Counted from the stretch's first letter, positions 33,813 through 42,695 are shown. The stretch: DNA of 64,000 nucleotides from Pararhizobium arenae (GCF_001931685.1 NZ_MOOY01000002.1:558001-622000); one strand, 5' to 3'. Translations and numbers: made by a program. Notes: generated by a model from the sequence alone, not told the origin.

Positions 33813-33932
33813 AAAAAAAAGAGGCCCGCAACGGTTTCGTTGGGGCCTGCTAGGTGTGAAGGTTAAAACCTCCAGAGGGGAACAGCTGCGGCGGTGGATA
33901 CCGGGAGGAGAAGACCACCATGTGCCTCAGCT
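33813..33932 (-). ncRNA. abcR: AbcR-type (alpha-r15) trans-acting small RNA, copy A
   Basis: About 120 nt, read on the minus strand from the CAGCTG near 33932 to the U-run at 33813-33820. The 3' terminator is GGCCCCAACG-AAAC-CGTTGCGGGCC then U8. It contains an anti-Shine-Dalgarno-like CUCCUCCC (complement at 33903-33910) and CCUCUGGAGG (33869-33878). A second copy lies at 34626-34748; the shared core is about 60% or more identical, with identical CAGCTG ends and CCTCCAGAGGGGAACAGCTG. Tandem AbcR1/AbcR2 RNAs beside an lsrB-type LysR gene are known in rhizobia and Agrobacterium, where they bind Hfq and repress ABC-transporter mRNAs. The alpha-r14 family also has anti-SD loops and is the main alternative. 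Confidence 0.8.
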
Positions 33933-33937
33933 GTTTC

Positions 33938-33966
33938 TAATATGGAGCGAGAGGGTAAATTTTCAA
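33938..33966 (-). promoter_or_regulatory. Promoter of sRNA copy A
   Basis: On the minus strand, TTGAAA (complement at 33961-33966) and ATATTA (33938-33943) are 17 bp apart. The predicted start, about 6 nt further on, coincides with the beginning of the sequence shared with copy B. Confidence 0.6.
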
Positions 33967-34136
33967 TGCCTGCTATCAAAAAAATCTGCTCTCGGCGTAA
34001 TCGCGACGTTTCATGAAATTTTCATGCCGCCACAATGGTTGTCTCCGTGCCCGGCTGCCATAGTTGCTTGGTCGATAGTATCCGGCAACCGTCCTCGGTG
34101 GCGATTGCCCAACGCGAGCGAAAAGGGAGATTCGAT

Positions 34137-34568
34137 ATGAAAATTCAGAAGAACGGTTCGGCGCATTGGACGGGCGGCCTGAAAGACGGCCAGGGTGAGG
34201 TTTCAACCGAAAGCGGCGCCCTCAAGTCTCACCCTTACGGCTTCAAGACCCGGTTTGAGGGCGTGGTCGGCTCAAACCCGGAAGAACTGATCGGTGCTGC
34301 CCACGCGGCCTGCTTCACCATGGCCCTCTCGCTCATTCTCGGCGAAGCCGGTTTGACGGCGGAAAGCCTCGACACGAAGGCAGTCGTCACGCTGGAGAAA
34401 GTGGACGACGGTTTTGCGATCACAGCCATCGAGCTGAACCTGACGGGCAAGGTGCCCGGCGCGGACGAGGCGACGTTCCAGGAGCTTGCCGGCAAGGCCA
34501 AGGCGGGATGCCCGGTATCGAAGGCACTTTCTGCGGTGCCGATCAGCCTGAATGCATCGCTTGTTTGA
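34137..34568 (+). CDS. osmC: OsmC-family peroxiredoxin-like hydroperoxide reductase
   Basis: 143 residues from the ATG at 34137 (AAGGGAG upstream). It matches the OsmC branch rather than Ohr: MKIQKNGSAHWTGGLKDGQGEVSTESGAL at the start, the first cysteine in AAHAACFTMALSL and the second in KAGCPVSKAL. Both redox cysteines are present, so it should reduce organic hydroperoxides. It lies between the two AbcR-like sRNAs, on the opposite strand to both and to lsrB. Confidence 0.95.
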   Translation: MKIQKNGSAHWTGGLKDGQGEVSTESGALKSHPYGFKTRFEGVVGSNPEELIGAAHAACFTMALSLILGEAGLTAESLDTKAVVTLEKVDDGFAITAIELNLTGKVPGADEATFQELAGKAKAGCPVSKALSAVPISLNASLV

Positions 34569-34625
34569 GGAGCACGTCGCGCGGCCGCTTCGTGCTGGCC
34601 GCGCGATCCCCTGCGGAATCCGGGC

Positions 34626-34748
34626 AAAAAAAGAGGCCCACAAGAAGACTTGGGGCCTTTATAGTTTTGAAGGTAATTAAACCTCCAGAGGGGAACAGCT
34701 GCTGCGGTGGCACTGGGAGGAAAAAAGCCACCAAAAGTGCATCAGCTG
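34626..34748 (-). ncRNA. abcR: AbcR-type (alpha-r15) trans-acting small RNA, copy B
   Basis: 123 nt on the minus strand. It starts at CAGCTG (34743-34748) and ends in the terminator GGCCCCAAG...CTTGTGGGCC plus U7 (34626-34632). The anti-SD element reads UUCCUCCC (complement 34715-34722), and the CCUCUGGAGG hairpin is as in copy A. It lies upstream of the lsrB-like gene on the same strand and downstream of osmC. Which copy corresponds to AbcR1 and which to AbcR2 cannot be decided by eye. Confidence 0.8.
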
Positions 34749-34753
34749 GGTGC

Positions 34754-34782
34754 GGTATGCTGGTTTTTTGGGCGCTTCGCAA
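34754..34782 (-). promoter_or_regulatory. Promoter of sRNA copy B
   Basis: On the minus strand, TTGCGA (complement 34777-34782) and CATACC (34754-34759) with 17-bp spacing. The -10 is weak. In Brucella and Agrobacterium the LsrB/VtlR regulator activates one AbcR copy, so a weak core promoter here with an activator site upstream is sensible; the lsrB-like gene is next door. Confidence 0.45.
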
Positions 34783-34953
34783 TCAATGAATGCGCATGCC
34801 AGCCATGTGCCAGGCGCAGCCCTGCAAATAAAATATGCAAATCCGCTGAGATCGATAAAAGATTAACTTTGTCGATCTTAAAAATCTATAATAATCATAG
34901 AGTTGCGCGAGTTTTCGATTTCGCTGATTTTTTCGGCAGCGAAACTGCCGGGA

Positions 34954-35850
34954 TCAGAAGTTCCAGTTCCTTGCCTTGGCGACGATAAAATCGCGGAAGA
35001 CCTTGAGCTTTGCGGCGTTCTTCATCTCGTCCGGATAGCAGAAATAGGTGTCGAAAGACGGAATATCGGCACCGATCGGCAGCTGAATCAGGCCGGGATC
35101 GCGACCGACGATATAATCCGGCATCATGGCGATGCCGATACCGAGCAGGCAGGCGCGCTTGATCGAGGTCTGGCTGTTGATCTGCAGATGCGAAGGTCGG
35201 GGATTGTCCGAATCACGGCCGGCGATCTCCAGCCAGTTGACGTCGAGCAGATAGTTGGGTGCCGGTTCGCCGAAGGTGATGATCCGGTGATTGTCGAGAT
35301 CCTCGACCGACTGCGGCTCGCCGTATTTGTTGATGTACGAGGGCGCGGCGTAGACGTGCATGTGCACGGTAAAGAGCTTGCGCTGGATGAGGTCCGATTG
35401 CTGCGGCTGGCGCAGGCGGATGGCGCAATCGGCGTGGCGCATGTTCACATCCAGTTCCTCGTTGTCGAGAATGAGCTGGACCTGCATTTCCGGATAGAGC
35501 GACAGGAACTCCTGCACCTTGTCGGTGAGCCAGCCCTGACCGAGACCAACTGTCGTGGTGATGCGCAGCTTGCCGCTGGGCTTGTCGGTGTTCTCGGTCA
35601 GCTGGACCTTGACACTTTCGAGCTTCATCAGAACTTCGTGGGCGGTGCGATAGAGGATTTCACCCTGCTCGGTCAGGATCAGGCCGCGCGCATGGCGGTG
35701 AAACAGCTTGAGGCCCACGTCCTGCTCGAGCGAGGAAACCTGACGGCTGATCGCCGACTGGGAGAGGTGAAGCTTGTCTGCCGCATGGGTGAATGAACCA
35801 GCCTCTGCCGCCGCATGAAAAATGCGAAGTTTATCCCAGTCTAGCGGCAT
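34954..35850 (-). CDS. lsrB: LsrB/VtlR-type LysR regulator
   Basis: 298 residues from the ATG at 35850, with GGGGGA just upstream; the ATG at 35865 precedes that site. HTH: MPLDWDKLRIFHAAAEAGSFTHAADKLHLSQSAISRQVSSLEQD. It sits just downstream of trxB on the same strand and beside AbcR-like sRNAs, the arrangement of lsrB in Sinorhizobium and its orthologue in Agrobacterium and Brucella (VtlR). Those proteins control redox balance, LPS and AbcR2 expression. The cysteines (CAIRLRQ, RACLLG, YFCYPD) could sense redox state. Confidence 0.9.
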   Translation of the reverse strand: MPLDWDKLRIFHAAAEAGSFTHAADKLHLSQSAISRQVSSLEQDVGLKLFHRHARGLILTEQGEILYRTAHEVLMKLESVKVQLTENTDKPSGKLRITTTVGLGQGWLTDKVQEFLSLYPEMQVQLILDNEELDVNMRHADCAIRLRQPQQSDLIQRKLFTVHMHVYAAPSYINKYGEPQSVEDLDNHRIITFGEPAPNYLLDVNWLEIAGRDSDNPRPSHLQINSQTSIKRACLLGIGIAMMPDYIVGRDPGLIQLPIGADIPSFDTYFCYPDEMKNAAKLKVFRDFIVAKARNWNF

Positions 35851-35873
35851 TCTTTCCCCCAACATGGGCTTGC

Positions 35874-35947
35874 GGCGGAAACGCGATTGCGTTCCGCCGG
35901 AAGCTGATCAGTCTGTTCCCACGTCGAAGGATTTGAAACCCTTCGAC
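35874..35947. other. Two hairpins in the trxB-lsrB spacer
   Basis: GGCGGAAACGC (35874-35884) pairs with GCGTTCCGCC (35889-35898) with one bulged A; GTCGAAGG (35923-35930) pairs with CCTTCGAC (35940-35947). Neither is followed by a T-run on the minus strand, so they look like RNA processing or stability elements inside the transcript, not terminators. Confidence 0.5.
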
Positions 35948-35959
35948 AATTCGCGGCTT

Positions 35960-36934
35960 CTATTCGGCCGCAATTGCGACAGGCATGTGGCCTGCCAAAA
36001 ACTTTTCGGCTTCAAGCGCCGCCATGCAGCCCATGCCGGCGGCGGTGATCGCCTGACGGTAGATGTCGTCGGTCACGTCGCCCGCGGCAAACACGCCGGG
36101 GATGTCGGTTGCGGTCGAATCGGGCGCCGTCCAGAGGTAGCCGTTGGGTTTCAGGCGCAGTTGGTCCTTGAACAGTTCCACGGCCGGTGCATGGCCGATG
36201 GCGACGAACACGCCATCGATCGGCATTTCGCTCACAGCGCCCGTCTTGGTGTTGCGCAGCTTCACGCCATTGACCGAAGCCGGCATCGGCGGCTTGGGCG
36301 GCGTGCCCAGATATTCGGTGACTTCGTGATCCCAGAGAACCTTCACGTTCTCCTTGGCGAACAGGCGTTCCTGAAGGATTTTCTCCGAACGGAAGCTGTC
36401 GCGGCGGTGCACGACCGTCACGGTTTTGGCAAGGTTGGAGAGATAGAGAGCCTCCTCGACAGCCGAATTGCCGCCACCGACGACGATGACGTCCTTGTTG
36501 CGGTAGAAGAAGCCGTCGCATGTAGCGCAGGCAGAGACGCCAAAGCCCTGGAAGGTGTGTTCGGTCTCGATACCAAGCCACTTGGCCTTGGCACCGGTGG
36601 CGATCACCACGACATCGGCGGTCCAGTCGGTGCCGCTATCGGTCGTCAGCCTGAAGGGGCGCGTGGAGAAATCGACGCTGGTGACGAGGTCGTTGACGAT
36701 CTCGGCGCCAACATGCTGCGCCTGCTTCAGCATCTGCTCCATCATCCAGGGCCCCTGAACGGGATCCGCGTAACCCGGATAGTTCTCGACATCCGTCGTG
36801 ATCATCAACTGGCCGCCCTGTTCCATGCCGGCGATCAGCACAGGGTTGAGCATGGCGCGCGCCGAATAGATCGCGGCAGTGTAGCCGGCGGGGCCGGAGC
36901 CGATGATGAGAACTTTGGTGTGACGGGCAGTCAT
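35960..36934 (-). CDS. trxB: Thioredoxin-disulfide reductase
   Basis: 324 residues from the ATG at 36934. FAD motif IIGSGPAGYTAAIYSAR at the N-terminus, the redox-active CATC in SACATCDGFFY (near residue 145), the NADPH motif VVGGGNSAVEEAL, and the final FAD motif GVFAAGDVTDDIYRQAI. It keeps thioredoxin reduced with NADPH. It is the first gene of trxB-lsrB, with lrp divergent from it across a 229-bp gap. Confidence 0.97.
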   Translation of the reverse strand: MTARHTKVLIIGSGPAGYTAAIYSARAMLNPVLIAGMEQGGQLMITTDVENYPGYADPVQGPWMMEQMLKQAQHVGAEIVNDLVTSVDFSTRPFRLTTDSGTDWTADVVVIATGAKAKWLGIETEHTFQGFGVSACATCDGFFYRNKDVIVVGGGNSAVEEALYLSNLAKTVTVVHRRDSFRSEKILQERLFAKENVKVLWDHEVTEYLGTPPKPPMPASVNGVKLRNTKTGAVSEMPIDGVFVAIGHAPAVELFKDQLRLKPNGYLWTAPDSTATDIPGVFAAGDVTDDIYRQAITAAGMGCMAALEAEKFLAGHMPVAIAAE

Positions 36935-37163
36935 GGCGGATATCCTGTGTGGTGTTGCCGGCGATCTGCGTGCATTAGCACGGCGCCAGCCTGATCTTAC
37001 CGTCATTTATGAACGCAGGGGCGTTATATTCAAGTCCGGCCCGCATGTTACCAACAATGCAGGTTCCGGAACGGGCAATTTCTGTCGGCAGAATCCAAAT
37101 TTTCTTGCGTAGGAGGGACATTTTAGTCCACATGCGCAAGATCACGACAGGAAAGGGCAAACA

Positions 37164-37631
37164 GTGTTTCGTGCGGAACTGGATGCGATCGATCTCAAAA
37201 TCCTTCGGGAATTGCAGGCCGACGGGCGCATGACCAATGTGGAACTCGCGACCCGCGTCGGCATATCGGCTCCCCCCTGTCTGAGACGGGTTCGCAAGCT
37301 CGAAGAAAGCGGCGTGATCGAAGGCTATCACGCGCATTTGAACGGCCCGATGCTCGGCTTCGATCTGGTTGCCTTCTGCATGGTGGGCCTGCGGCATCAG
37401 TCCGAGGCCAATCTCAAGTCCTTCGCCGCGGCAACGTCATCCTGGCCGCTGGTACGGTCCGCCTGGATGGTTTCGGGCGAAAGCGATTTCCTGTTGCATT
37501 GTCTGGCAGAAAACCTGACCCAGTTTCAGGATTTCGTCATCGAGGTGCTGACGGCCAATGAGCACGTCGATACCGTGCGCACCATGTTGACCATCCGTCA
37601 GGTCAAGAAGGACGGCCTGGTCGATCTCTGA
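37164..37631 (+). CDS. lrp: Lrp/AsnC-family regulator
   Basis: 155 residues with a GTG start at 37164 behind GGAAAGGG. The HTH is LDAIDLKILRELQADGRMTNVELATRVGISAPPCLRRVRKLEESGVI; the C-terminal half is the RAM effector-binding domain (GESDFLLHCLAENL). Members respond to amino acids. It is divergent from trxB, and its last 29 bp overlap the convergent ELM1-like gene. The neighbourhood lps genes - lrp - trxB - lsrB is, as I recall, shared with Sinorhizobium. Confidence 0.92.
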   Translation: MFRAELDAIDLKILRELQADGRMTNVELATRVGISAPPCLRRVRKLEESGVIEGYHAHLNGPMLGFDLVAFCMVGLRHQSEANLKSFAAATSSWPLVRSAWMVSGESDFLLHCLAENLTQFQDFVIEVLTANEHVDTVRTMLTIRQVKKDGLVDL

Positions 37632-38589
37632 GAAACCGTTGCCACCGCGCCAGGATTTCTGAGGCCAGCATCGGCGTCGAATTGACCGGCGTGTGATTTC
37701 CGGTCGCCGGTGCGTCGGGAAATCGTCCGATTGTCGCTTCCTTCGAAAGCGCTGCAAGGAAGCTTTCGATTTTTCGATGACCGCCGGATGGGTGGAAAAC
37801 CTGTACGGGAACGCCAAGCGCTGCCGCCTCACCGACCATGTTGGTGGAGTCGCCTGTCACGATGATCTCATCCGCGAGAGCAAGGTAGCCAAGAAGCGGA
37901 TTTTGGCCTCGCCCGTCCCATAGCCGAACCTGTTTATGTGTGGACAGCGTTTGCAGCGCCTCCGCCAAAGCAAGCGGCGTACGGCGGGATGTTGTGATCA
38001 TGAGGGAAGACCCGCTTTCGATCTTGCGCTCGAGGCCGGTTACGAACCGCTTGATATCCGCCTCGGTAAAACGGTGATGCCTGCTGTCTCCACCGGCAAG
38101 AACGGTGATGCGGGGGCGGGGCAGCGAAGCCTTCGATGCTTCGACCGCGGCGCGTGCCTCTGCCAGCCGTTGTGGCGAAAGTCTGTTGGGAGCCGTCGTC
38201 ACCGCGATCACGTTTTCACCGCGCGGCTTATCGTGCCGTTGCACGATAAGAAGATCGCCGCCATGCCCGCGAATGCGCGGATCCTTGAAAATGACGCAGA
38301 AAGTCTCCGGCGACAGCGTCTTCAGCTTTCGCAGATAGGCGATGGCGCGCCTTCCGGTGGCAAGGCAGATATCCGGCCAGGGTTGGGCCAGCGGCGAATC
38401 TTTCCTGTTCGGTGCATCCTTTGGATCGATGGGCCCCCAGGGCATCAGCCAGGCGAACGCGGCTCTGGGATGAACGCGGCGCACGATCGGGGTAACACCC
38501 ATGGCTTCGGCTAGTCCGACAAGCGGTTGTTCATCGCCCGCTTTGCCATCGGTCAGGACCCAGACTGAGGGACGCAGAGCCTCCTGCAA
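37603..38589 (-). CDS. ELM1-family protein, possible GT-B glycosyltransferase
   Basis: 328 residues with a TTG start at 38589, 2 nt after the preceding stop; AGGGGG lies 7 nt upstream. It matches bacterial proteins called mitochondrial fission ELM1-like: MQEALRPSVWVLTDGKAGDEQPLVGLAEAMG at the start and the late motif GDSTNMVGEAAALGVPVQVF, which looks like a nucleotide-sugar site of a GT-B fold. It follows two glycosyltransferase genes in the same direction, so an envelope glycan role is likely. It is convergent with lrp and overlaps it by 29 bp. Confidence 0.85.
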   Translation of the reverse strand: MQEALRPSVWVLTDGKAGDEQPLVGLAEAMGVTPIVRRVHPRAAFAWLMPWGPIDPKDAPNRKDSPLAQPWPDICLATGRRAIAYLRKLKTLSPETFCVIFKDPRIRGHGGDLLIVQRHDKPRGENVIAVTTAPNRLSPQRLAEARAAVEASKASLPRPRITVLAGGDSRHHRFTEADIKRFVTGLERKIESGSSLMITTSRRTPLALAEALQTLSTHKQVRLWDGRGQNPLLGYLALADEIIVTGDSTNMVGEAAALGVPVQVFHPSGGHRKIESFLAALSKEATIGRFPDAPATGNHTPVNSTPMLASEILARWQRFLRDRPGRPS

Positions 38590-38591
38590 CT

Positions 38592-39743
38592 CTAGCCCCC
38601 TATGCCGAGAATGCGCGTGTAGGCCGAAAACTCCTTTTCGAGCATCATGCGCGTGGTGAAGTTCTCGATGATGTTGCGGCGTCCTGCTGAACCTATGGCA
38701 GTCCGCCGTGCGGGATCAGTGAAAGCATCATCCAAAGCGCGGGCCAGGGCAGGGGCGTCGTTTGGTGGAACGAGCCAGCCAGTTTGGCCCGCGATCACGG
38801 TTTCCCGACTGCCGCCATGATCCGTGGCGACAACCGGAATGCACATGGCTTGCGCCTCAATTGCTGCGCGTCCAAAGGCTTCGGGCCGAGTGGACGCGGA
38901 CACCGCAAGGTCTGAAGCGGCAAGCACGGCGGGAATGTCGCGGCGACTGCCCGCAAATGTTACCCGTTCACCCAAACCAAGCGCGGCAGCCTTGTCCTTC
39001 AGTTCGCCGAGATAGCCATCGTCCCCCCCACCGACCAAGGCGAGATGTGCCCCAATATCCTTCATCAGGGAAAAAGCCTCCAGCAACACCATATGCCCTT
39101 TCCACCCCGTGAGCCGACCGACCATCACGATCAAGGGGCGATCAGCGCTGCCGCCGAGTTGCAAGCGAATGTCAGTGCGCTGTTGGGTCGTTATGGCGTC
39201 AGGGTTGAAAACGTCAGGATCGATGCCGCGCGGGGCGACAATGACGGAATCCGAGGGATAGCCGTAGACATCCATGATGTGGTTGCGAATGAACTGCGAA
39301 TTGGCAATGACCACCGGGGTTCGCAGCATGCCGCTGTTATAGAATCGTTTGAGGGCATTGCCATGACTGTAAACGCCATGGAACGTGGTGACGAACCGTG
39401 CCTTCCGGCGTGCAAGCTTGAGGGCAAGAAGGCCAGCCCAGGCCGGAGCCCTGCTACGCGCATGGACAATGTCTATATCGTGCGCGTCGATAACACGGGA
39501 AAGAGCGCGCGCCGCGGACAAAAGGCCCCAAGGAGATTTCGAGCCGACCGTTATCTGAAGATGATGCGCCCCCGCCTTTTCAGCCTGAGACACAAGCGGC
39601 CCGCCGGCACTTGCAATCCAGTTCTCGATACCTTTACCGGAAAGATATTCCGCCATTTCCACAGCACTTCGTTCCACACCGCCATCTCCAAGCGCGGGAA
39701 CGAGTTGCAGAATGCGCTGTTGGCTATGCTCGTTGTTCATCAT
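38592..39743 (-). CDS. GT4-family glycosyltransferase
   Basis: 383 residues. The GT-B start ILQLVPALGDGGVERSAVEMAEYL and the C-terminal donor site PEAFGRAAIEAQAMCIPVVATDHGG (E-x7-E pattern) define a GT4 enzyme. It probably adds a sugar to LPS core or a surface polysaccharide. Start ATG at 39743 overlaps the preceding gene's stop by 4 nt, and its own stop lies 2 nt before the ELM1-like start, so the three genes form a tight translational chain. Confidence 0.93.
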   Translation of the reverse strand: MMNNEHSQQRILQLVPALGDGGVERSAVEMAEYLSGKGIENWIASAGGPLVSQAEKAGAHHLQITVGSKSPWGLLSAARALSRVIDAHDIDIVHARSRAPAWAGLLALKLARRKARFVTTFHGVYSHGNALKRFYNSGMLRTPVVIANSQFIRNHIMDVYGYPSDSVIVAPRGIDPDVFNPDAITTQQRTDIRLQLGGSADRPLIVMVGRLTGWKGHMVLLEAFSLMKDIGAHLALVGGGDDGYLGELKDKAAALGLGERVTFAGSRRDIPAVLAASDLAVSASTRPEAFGRAAIEAQAMCIPVVATDHGGSRETVIAGQTGWLVPPNDAPALARALDDAFTDPARRTAIGSAGRRNIIENFTTRMMLEKEFSAYTRILGIGG

Positions 39744-40804
39744 CGAGGGCTCACGTTTACCGCATCACCCAATATGTCGTCCATAATCGCGTGGAGGCGC
39801 TTTGAAAGCGAACCGCGGGCATGGTTCGCGAGTACATGGGCGCGGCCTGCCGACGCGTTCCGAATTGCCGATTGCGGGCTCTCGATATAGCCCGCGATTC
39901 TATCCGTCAGTTGTTCGATGTCTTCCGGCGGCACCAGTCTGCCGTTCCGATCGTCGATGATGATTTCGTCAGTCCCTTTGATGCTGGTCGCCACCACGGG
40001 AACACCGGCTCCCATCGCTTCAAGCAGCATAAGGGGGAATCCTTCTTGTCTGGACGGGAAGACGAAAACATCAGCCGACGTCAAAAGACCGGACAGATCG
40101 TTGCTCCAACCCGAAAAGGTGACACGATCTTGCAAGCCAAGTTCGCGGGTCAACTCCTTAAGCCTCGGGCCTTCTTCGCCATCTCCGGCTATTGTTGCCC
40201 GGAACGCTATTTTCCGCGCGGCGAGCCTCGCTAGGGCTCGCAAGAGCAGATCGAACCCTTTTTTTGGATGCAGGCGTCCAGCGGCAACGATGTGGGCAGG
40301 GCCTTCATGAGCGAAAGGCGTAGCGCTGTGGGTTGGCACAGAAACAGTGTTGTGAAGAACATGGATCCGATGCGGGGGGATCCCCTTGCTTCGAACCAAG
40401 TCGGCGAGATGGTTTGCAACGCAGATATAATGCGTGCGCTTTAGATCAACATCGAAGCTTGGTTTGTGAATGCAGGCGACCAGCTTGGTGGGTGGAGCGG
40501 ATAACCGAGCCATGATGCGATAGGCCCGCTGGCCATGGCATAGTGCGGCGGATACCCGGTCTTTGCCAAGCCTGATTCTGGCTATCGCCCGCGTCAAGGG
40601 ATCCCAATCGCTCCAAACTGGAATGACAGTCGAACCAAGTTCTCGGCCTGCGAGCTTCGCAGTTGCGCCATTTGCTTTGAGAACTGCGCGGCATTGGCCG
40701 TTATGCTCAACCGCATAGCTGGCGAGTGCTGCCTGATAGTCTAGAAACACGCGTTCGAGACCGCCTAGTCTGCCACCTAGCATTACATGCAGCAAACTTA
40801 CCAT
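39740..40804 (-). CDS. GT4-family glycosyltransferase
   Basis: 354 residues. Acceptor side: LLHVMLGGRLGGLERVFLDY. Donor side: VAAGRLHPKKGFDLLLRALARL and FVFPSRQEGFPLMLLEAMGAGVPVVATSIKGTDEII, with the GT4 E-x7-E pair. First gene of the chain GT4 - GT4 - ELM1-like. The 181-bp gap to the divergent glycosyltransferase at 40986 holds its promoter and a perfect 12-bp palindrome AGTGCTAGCACT at 40907-40918. Confidence 0.93.
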   Translation of the reverse strand: MVSLLHVMLGGRLGGLERVFLDYQAALASYAVEHNGQCRAVLKANGATAKLAGRELGSTVIPVWSDWDPLTRAIARIRLGKDRVSAALCHGQRAYRIMARLSAPPTKLVACIHKPSFDVDLKRTHYICVANHLADLVRSKGIPPHRIHVLHNTVSVPTHSATPFAHEGPAHIVAAGRLHPKKGFDLLLRALARLAARKIAFRATIAGDGEEGPRLKELTRELGLQDRVTFSGWSNDLSGLLTSADVFVFPSRQEGFPLMLLEAMGAGVPVVATSIKGTDEIIIDDRNGRLVPPEDIEQLTDRIAGYIESPQSAIRNASAGRAHVLANHARGSLSKRLHAIMDDILGDAVNVSPR

Positions 40805-40985
40805 ATGTTTTCCTCAGAATTCTCTTGTGCAAGCCGCTCTCAGACGGGGGCTGTACCGGTTGGTCAGTGGACGTTCGACCGCGATGCATAAGTCAGTTGT
40901 GGGTAAAGTGCTAGCACTGTTCAGTAGCCGGCAATTGTAATAAGGACGCGTCATTGGCGGCGAGATTCAGGCGGAGGGTGATCAG

Positions 40986-41720
40986 ATGCAGACCATTGTA
41001 TGTATCAAGTGGGGAACGCGATATCCTGGGGATTACGTCAACCGGCTGTGGTCCATGATCAAGCGCAACACCTCCCGTCCCACGCGGCTTGTCTGCTTTA
41101 CGGATGATGCCGATGGCATCGATCAGGCTGTCGGCGTGTTCCCACTGCCTCACATCGTGCTGCCTGAAGCGGTCATGTGGAAACCTTGGCGCAAAGTCTC
41201 GCTATGGCAGGCGCCCTTGGCCGATATCGAGGGCGACGCGTTGTTTCTCGACCTGGATGTCGTCATTACCGGCTCACTCGACGCCTTCTTCGACTATGAG
41301 CCTGAGAAAACTTTCTGCATTGCCGAGAACTGGTCGCAGCTTGGCAAGGGGATCGGCAACACGTCCGTCTATCGCTGGCGTGTCGGAACAAACACGCACA
41401 TTTACGATAATTTCATGCGAGACGGCGATGCCTACGTCGACAAGTACCGGATTTCGCAGAAGTACATATCCGCTGAAGTCGACGACATGACCTATTGGCC
41501 GTCATCCTGGAGCGCAAGCTTCAAGCACACCCTGTTGCCACGCTGGCCTTTGAACTTCTTCCAGGTGCCGTCTCTCCCCAAGGATACCCGTGTTGTCGCC
41601 TTTACCGGAAAGCCTGATCCGGACGAGGCGGAAATCGGCAAGTGGCCAACAAGGGTCTGGTGGAAGCGTCTTTACAAACACGTGCGCGCCACCCCTTGGA
41701 TCACCGAGCATTGGCGCTAA
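40986..41720 (+). CDS. DxD glycosyltransferase-like protein
   Basis: 244 residues; ribosome site GGAGGG. A nucleotide-sugar DxD motif is visible in GDALFLDLDVVITGSLDAFF (near residue 90), followed by the aromatic-rich C-terminus WPTRVWWKRLYKHVR. It resembles proteins of the GT-A fold found near LPS and capsule genes in rhizobia, without a close named family. It is the only plus-strand gene in the glycan region and is convergent with fcl, 40 bp apart. Confidence 0.82.
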   Translation: MQTIVCIKWGTRYPGDYVNRLWSMIKRNTSRPTRLVCFTDDADGIDQAVGVFPLPHIVLPEAVMWKPWRKVSLWQAPLADIEGDALFLDLDVVITGSLDAFFDYEPEKTFCIAENWSQLGKGIGNTSVYRWRVGTNTHIYDNFMRDGDAYVDKYRISQKYISAEVDDMTYWPSSWSASFKHTLLPRWPLNFFQVPSLPKDTRVVAFTGKPDPDEAEIGKWPTRVWWKRLYKHVRATPWITEHWR

Positions 41721-41760
41721 TGCGGAAAGACGAATGCCTCTCCTGAGGTCGTTCGTGGGG

Positions 41761-42695
41761 TCAGGTTTTTGCGCTATTCAAGTACCATTGATAGGCGAGG
41801 GAGATGCCTTGCCGAAGTTCAGTCTTAGGCTCCCAGCCCATGGCGGCCAGTCTTGCATTCGACATGAGCTTGCGTGGCGTTCCATCCGGTTTTGACGGAT
41901 CCGTCTCTATACGTCCGTGAAAGCCGACCACCTCGGCAACAAGTTTCATCAGGTCAAGAATAGAGATATCTTCGCCGGAACCGACATTGATGTGTTCGTA
42001 GCCCTCGTAATGCTTCAGAAGAAAGACAAGCGCATCCGCGCAATCTTCACTGAAAAGGAACTCGCGGCGAGGCGACCCGGTACCCCAGATAACGACATGA
42101 TCAGCGCCACCGCATTTTGCTTCGTGTGCCTTGCGAATCAAGGCGGGCAACACATGACTGGTCTGCAGGTCGAAATTATCGTTCGGTCCATAGAGGTTGG
42201 TCGGCATAGCGGATATGAAGCGGGCACCGTGCTGCTTCATGTAAGCTTGGCAAAGCTTGATTCCGGCGATTTTCGCGATTGCGTACCACTCGTTCGTCGG
42301 CTCCAGAACGCCGGTCAGGAGAGAGTCTTCCGCGATCGGCTGTTCGGCAAACTTCGGGTAAATGCAGCTGGAGCCCAGGAAAAGCAGCTTTTCTACACCT
42401 GACTCGTAAGCTGATTTGATAACGTTCAGTTCCATCGAGAGATTGCGTTGCAAAAATTCGACAGGCTCCCGGTCGTTGGCAAGAATGCCACCAACCTTGG
42501 CAGCCGCCATGACGACGGCGTCCGGCCGTTGGGTCTCGAAGAACCGTTCTACCTCGACTTGGCGTTCGAGATTAACCACATCACGTGCTGCGGTAACCAC
42601 GTCGCAACCTTCTGAAGCGAGTTGTTTCGCAACGGCGCTTCCCACCATGCCGCGGTGCCCCGCAACGAAAACCCGCTTTCCACGAAGCTCGTACA

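Noticed and set aside
33813-34748. Reading the two repeated sRNA regions as one duplicated mobile element or as alpha-r14 sRNAs
   Set aside because: Each copy has its own promoter and terminator and the pair sits beside an lsrB-type gene, which fits AbcR (alpha-r15) best; alpha-r14 is kept as the alternative until a covariance search is run.
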